IMG/VR virus record: IMGVR_UViG_3300010151_000158
Coordinates: 1 to 24,210 of that record
Reading direction: 5' to 3' (one strand)
Length of the DNA stretch: 24,210 bases
Origin: a virus
The first letter of the stretch is position 1; each line of letters opens with the position of its first letter. The notes below the pieces were generated by a model, which made no database searches, was not told the DNA's origin, and saw nothing but the letters and a program-made list of their open reading frames with translations. Positions 22,632-24,210 of this stretch are shown one piece after another. The translations under genes were made by a program, and so were the position numbers.

Positions 22632-23387
22632 CTAAAAGTTATAATTATAATCTGGTTTCCTCCGTTGGTCATCGGCTATTAAAGACCCAGTATAACTTAC
22701 GTCTACTTGACCAAAAGTAGTAAATTCATGCATCAATCTCTTATGATATTTTTTTAAAGTATTAACAACCCTTGTAATATGTTGTGTATTTGAACCAGTC
22801 ATTTCCCTAATAAGAATATATAAAGCTTTCTTATTAAAATTTTCAAGAAACATACGTCTCCTAAACAATTCTAAAATAGAATCAACTACCATTATATCAC
22901 GATGTCGTTTAAAAACCTTATTTAGATTAGTATCCCAGAATAGTAAGGTCTGTTCCAAAAATATTTCCGTCTCATTTATATACTCATCCTTCTGGATTTT
23001 TAGATTATCCCCATATTCCAAGGAAGATATATCTTGTTTTTGTTTATATGACTTATAATTTTTATTATTATGTAAAATTAAGTAATTTTTTGCTACAATA
23101 CTAAAGTAAGAAAACGCTTTACCCTTACCTTCTTTGAATTTATGCATATTCATTACAAGAAAAGACATAACTTCCTGTTTAACATCTTCACTTGGTACAT
23201 CAAAGTAATAAAACTTAAATGTATGAATGATATTTTCGCATAATTTATCAATTGCTTTGTTAATATGGTCGTTATAAATTCTGTTTCTCATATATGGACG
23301 AGTTTCTTTATTATATCGAATAATAGCATTCTCTGTTTCTTGTGTGAAGTAATAACGACTACTTCCTTTTTTTGCTTTTCTACCCAT
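22632..23387 (-). CDS. gp55: Late-transcription sigma factor, T4 gp55-like
   Basis: This 251-residue protein compares with 185 in T4. The core resembles sigma-70 region 2: helix NKAIDKLCENIIHTFKFYYF, then VPSEDVKQEVMSFLVMNMHK (64-83), FKEGKGKAFSYFSIVAKNYL (84-103) and ILHNNKNYKSYKQK, where the Tyr/Phe/Asn-rich helix would melt the promoter. The C-terminal part has additional helices and ends in PDYNYNF; in T4 the gp55 C-terminus binds the sliding clamp, and this aromatic tail could do so (inference). Its ribosome site AAAGGAGAAG lies within the 3' end of the overlapping upstream gene (8-nt overlap). It would direct host RNA polymerase to late genes, such as the structural operon here. Confidence 0.85.
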   Translation of the reverse strand: MGRKAKKGSSRYYFTQETENAIIRYNKETRPYMRNRIYNDHINKAIDKLCENIIHTFKFYYFDVPSEDVKQEVMSFLVMNMHKFKEGKGKAFSYFSIVAKNYLILHNNKNYKSYKQKQDISSLEYGDNLKIQKDEYINETEIFLEQTLLFWDTNLNKVFKRHRDIMVVDSILELFRRRMFLENFNKKALYILIREMTGSNTQHITRVVNTLKKYHKRLMHEFTTFGQVDVSYTGSLIADDQRRKPDYNYNF

Positions 23388-23649
23388 TTATGTCTTCTCC
23401 TTTAACATAGTTATTTAAGTTTTCAATTGTTAATTTTATTCCTTCAAAAACTGAACCAATTTCATCATCAGATTCAAAATGTCCAGTAGAATCTATTTTT
23501 TTCATACCATTGTATGTAGAGTTAACCATTTCCGAAGTTCGTTCCATCCAACTTTCAAGTAATTCTGTTTTCTTTAGTAAATTCCAATTGATATATAGTG
23601 AAGTTACCAATAAAATACTACACGCTCCAAGAGCTATTTCAAATAACAT
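23380..23649 (-). CDS. Small single-pass membrane protein beside the late sigma gene
   Basis: The 89-residue product has one N-terminal membrane helix (FEIALGACSILLVTSLYI, residues 3-20) and a mostly helical, acidic cytoplasmic tail (LLESWMERTSEMVN, then DDEIGSVFEGIKLTIENLNN). It starts directly after the upstream TAG, with GGAGAAAA as ribosome site inside the upstream gene's last codons, and its 3' end overlaps the sigma gene by 8 nt. I recall similar small proteins next to gp55 in marine T4-like phages, without known function. Confidence 0.65.
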   Translation of the reverse strand: MLFEIALGACSILLVTSLYINWNLLKKTELLESWMERTSEMVNSTYNGMKKIDSTGHFESDDEIGSVFEGIKLTIENLNNYVKGEDING

Positions 23650-24210
23650 CTATTTTTCTCCAAATAATTCTTCAAATAAGTCTGCATGTTTGTTTGATAG
23701 ACCACTATCTACCACTGGTTCTTCCTTTTTACCACCGACAGAGTGCTTTATTCTATTTACAGACTTTTCTACCACTTTTTCTGAAGCTTCACCAGCTCTC
23801 TTCCATTGGTCACCTTCAATGAATGTAGCCATACAATCGGCTGCATGACAAATACGTGCAATATTTGAACGTAATGAAAATTCTGGAAGATATGACTTCA
23901 AATAACTCTCATTAGCTTTCTCATACATACCATCTGTTAATCTTAAACCAAGATATTCTGTCTGATTCATTGGAATACTAAAGTGTTGTAATAACCATAG
24001 TGCTCTATCTGTAACAGTCATGTATTGTAATTTAGGATTATGTGTAAAAATCTTACCTTGATTCTTACGATGCCACTCAGACTCATATAGAATATAATAA
24101 TCGTGGTCTAAATCACCAACTTTACCTAAATCATGGTGTAGAGTTGCAAAAACTAATTCCTCATCTGTGAAATCTATGGTCGCACCATTACGTTCCCACA
24201 TTTCTCTTAA
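23650..24210 (-). CDS. HD-domain phosphohydrolase (partial, 5' end beyond right edge)
   Basis: The frame is open to the window edge, and residues LRE precede the first Met at 24201, so that Met is probably internal. The visible 186 residues hold ELVFATLHHDLGKVGD, the His-Asp metal-binding motif of HD phosphohydrolases. The His ligand expected earlier in the chain would lie outside the window. Later come LWLLQHFSIPMN and IARICHAADCMATF, where a late Asp would complete the metal site. HD enzymes hydrolyse nucleotides or cyclic nucleotides; substrate here is unknown. The C-terminus (NKHADLFEELFGEK) resembles short hydrophobic/acidic clamp-binding tails (weak inference). It is followed directly by the small membrane protein and the late sigma factor. 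Confidence 0.75.
   Translation of the reverse strand, partial: LREMWERNGATIDFTDEELVFATLHHDLGKVGDLDHDYYILYESEWHRKNQGKIFTHNPKLQYMTVTDRALWLLQHFSIPMNQTEYLGLRLTDGMYEKANESYLKSYLPEFSLRSNIARICHAADCMATFIEGDQWKRAGEASEKVVEKSVNRIKHSVGGKKEEPVVDSGLSNKHADLFEELFGEK

Noticed and set aside
1-24210. CRISPR array, tRNA, diversity-generating retroelement, integrase or insertion sequence
   Set aside because: I saw no regularly spaced direct repeats, cloverleaf-like genes, reverse transcriptase, recombinase or terminal inverted repeats in the window.

Overview
The window looks like part of the genome of a large, AT-rich, contractile-tailed virus of the T4 superfamily (a marine-type myovirus). The main evidence is a contiguous baseplate block with recognisable relatives of T4 gp5 (hub/spike OB-fold protein), gp25 and gp6, plus a gp55-like late sigma factor. 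The surrounding structural proteins are rich in Ser, Gly, Thr and Asn and resemble families I associate with marine phage genomes. The host cannot be read from the sequence. There are no tRNAs, integrase, insertion sequences or CRISPR arrays.

Layout, from right to left in the direction of most transcription. (1) Positions 24210-22632, minus strand: an HD-domain phosphohydrolase cut by the right edge, a small single-pass membrane protein, and the gp55-like late sigma factor. These three genes are tightly coupled by abutting or overlapping junctions. (2) Positions 21907-22559, plus strand: an islet of two small membrane-protein genes. The first looks like a miniature MscS-type channel (one membrane helix plus the MscS beta domain). 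A strong bidirectional hairpin terminator separates this islet from the sigma gene. (3) Positions 21788-10290, minus strand: a long, almost gapless structural operon. Its order is a coiled-coil protein, gp5-like hub, a 582-aa unknown, a 152-aa unknown, gp25, gp6, a DNRLRE-like protein, a 322-aa unknown, an 84-aa unknown, a 337-aa Ig-like protein, a predicted minimal nucleotidyltransferase, and a 370-aa unknown. (4) Positions 10288-3875: one gene of about 2137 codons for a giant, multidomain, probable baseplate or tail protein with a proline stalk, PKD domains, a LamG-like domain and five 19-residue repeats. (5) Positions 3762-855: three further structural proteins. Two share a C-terminal domain of about 40 residues. 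(6) Positions 790-1: a signal-peptide protein cut by the left edge.

The intergenic gaps that are long enough to hold a promoter each contain the sense-strand motif TATTTATA or TATTTATTA about 31-43 nt before the next start codon. Five genes are served this way, on both strands. This is a candidate phage late-promoter element, possibly read by the gp55-like sigma encoded here. Elsewhere genes overlap by a base or sit 0-18 nt apart, so translational coupling is likely.

The most unusual points are the mini-MscS islet, the nucleotidyltransferase inside a tail operon, the duplicated gene-junction block that gives two different structural proteins the same N-terminus (and their upstream neighbours the same C-terminus), and the giant PKD/LamG/proline-rich protein.
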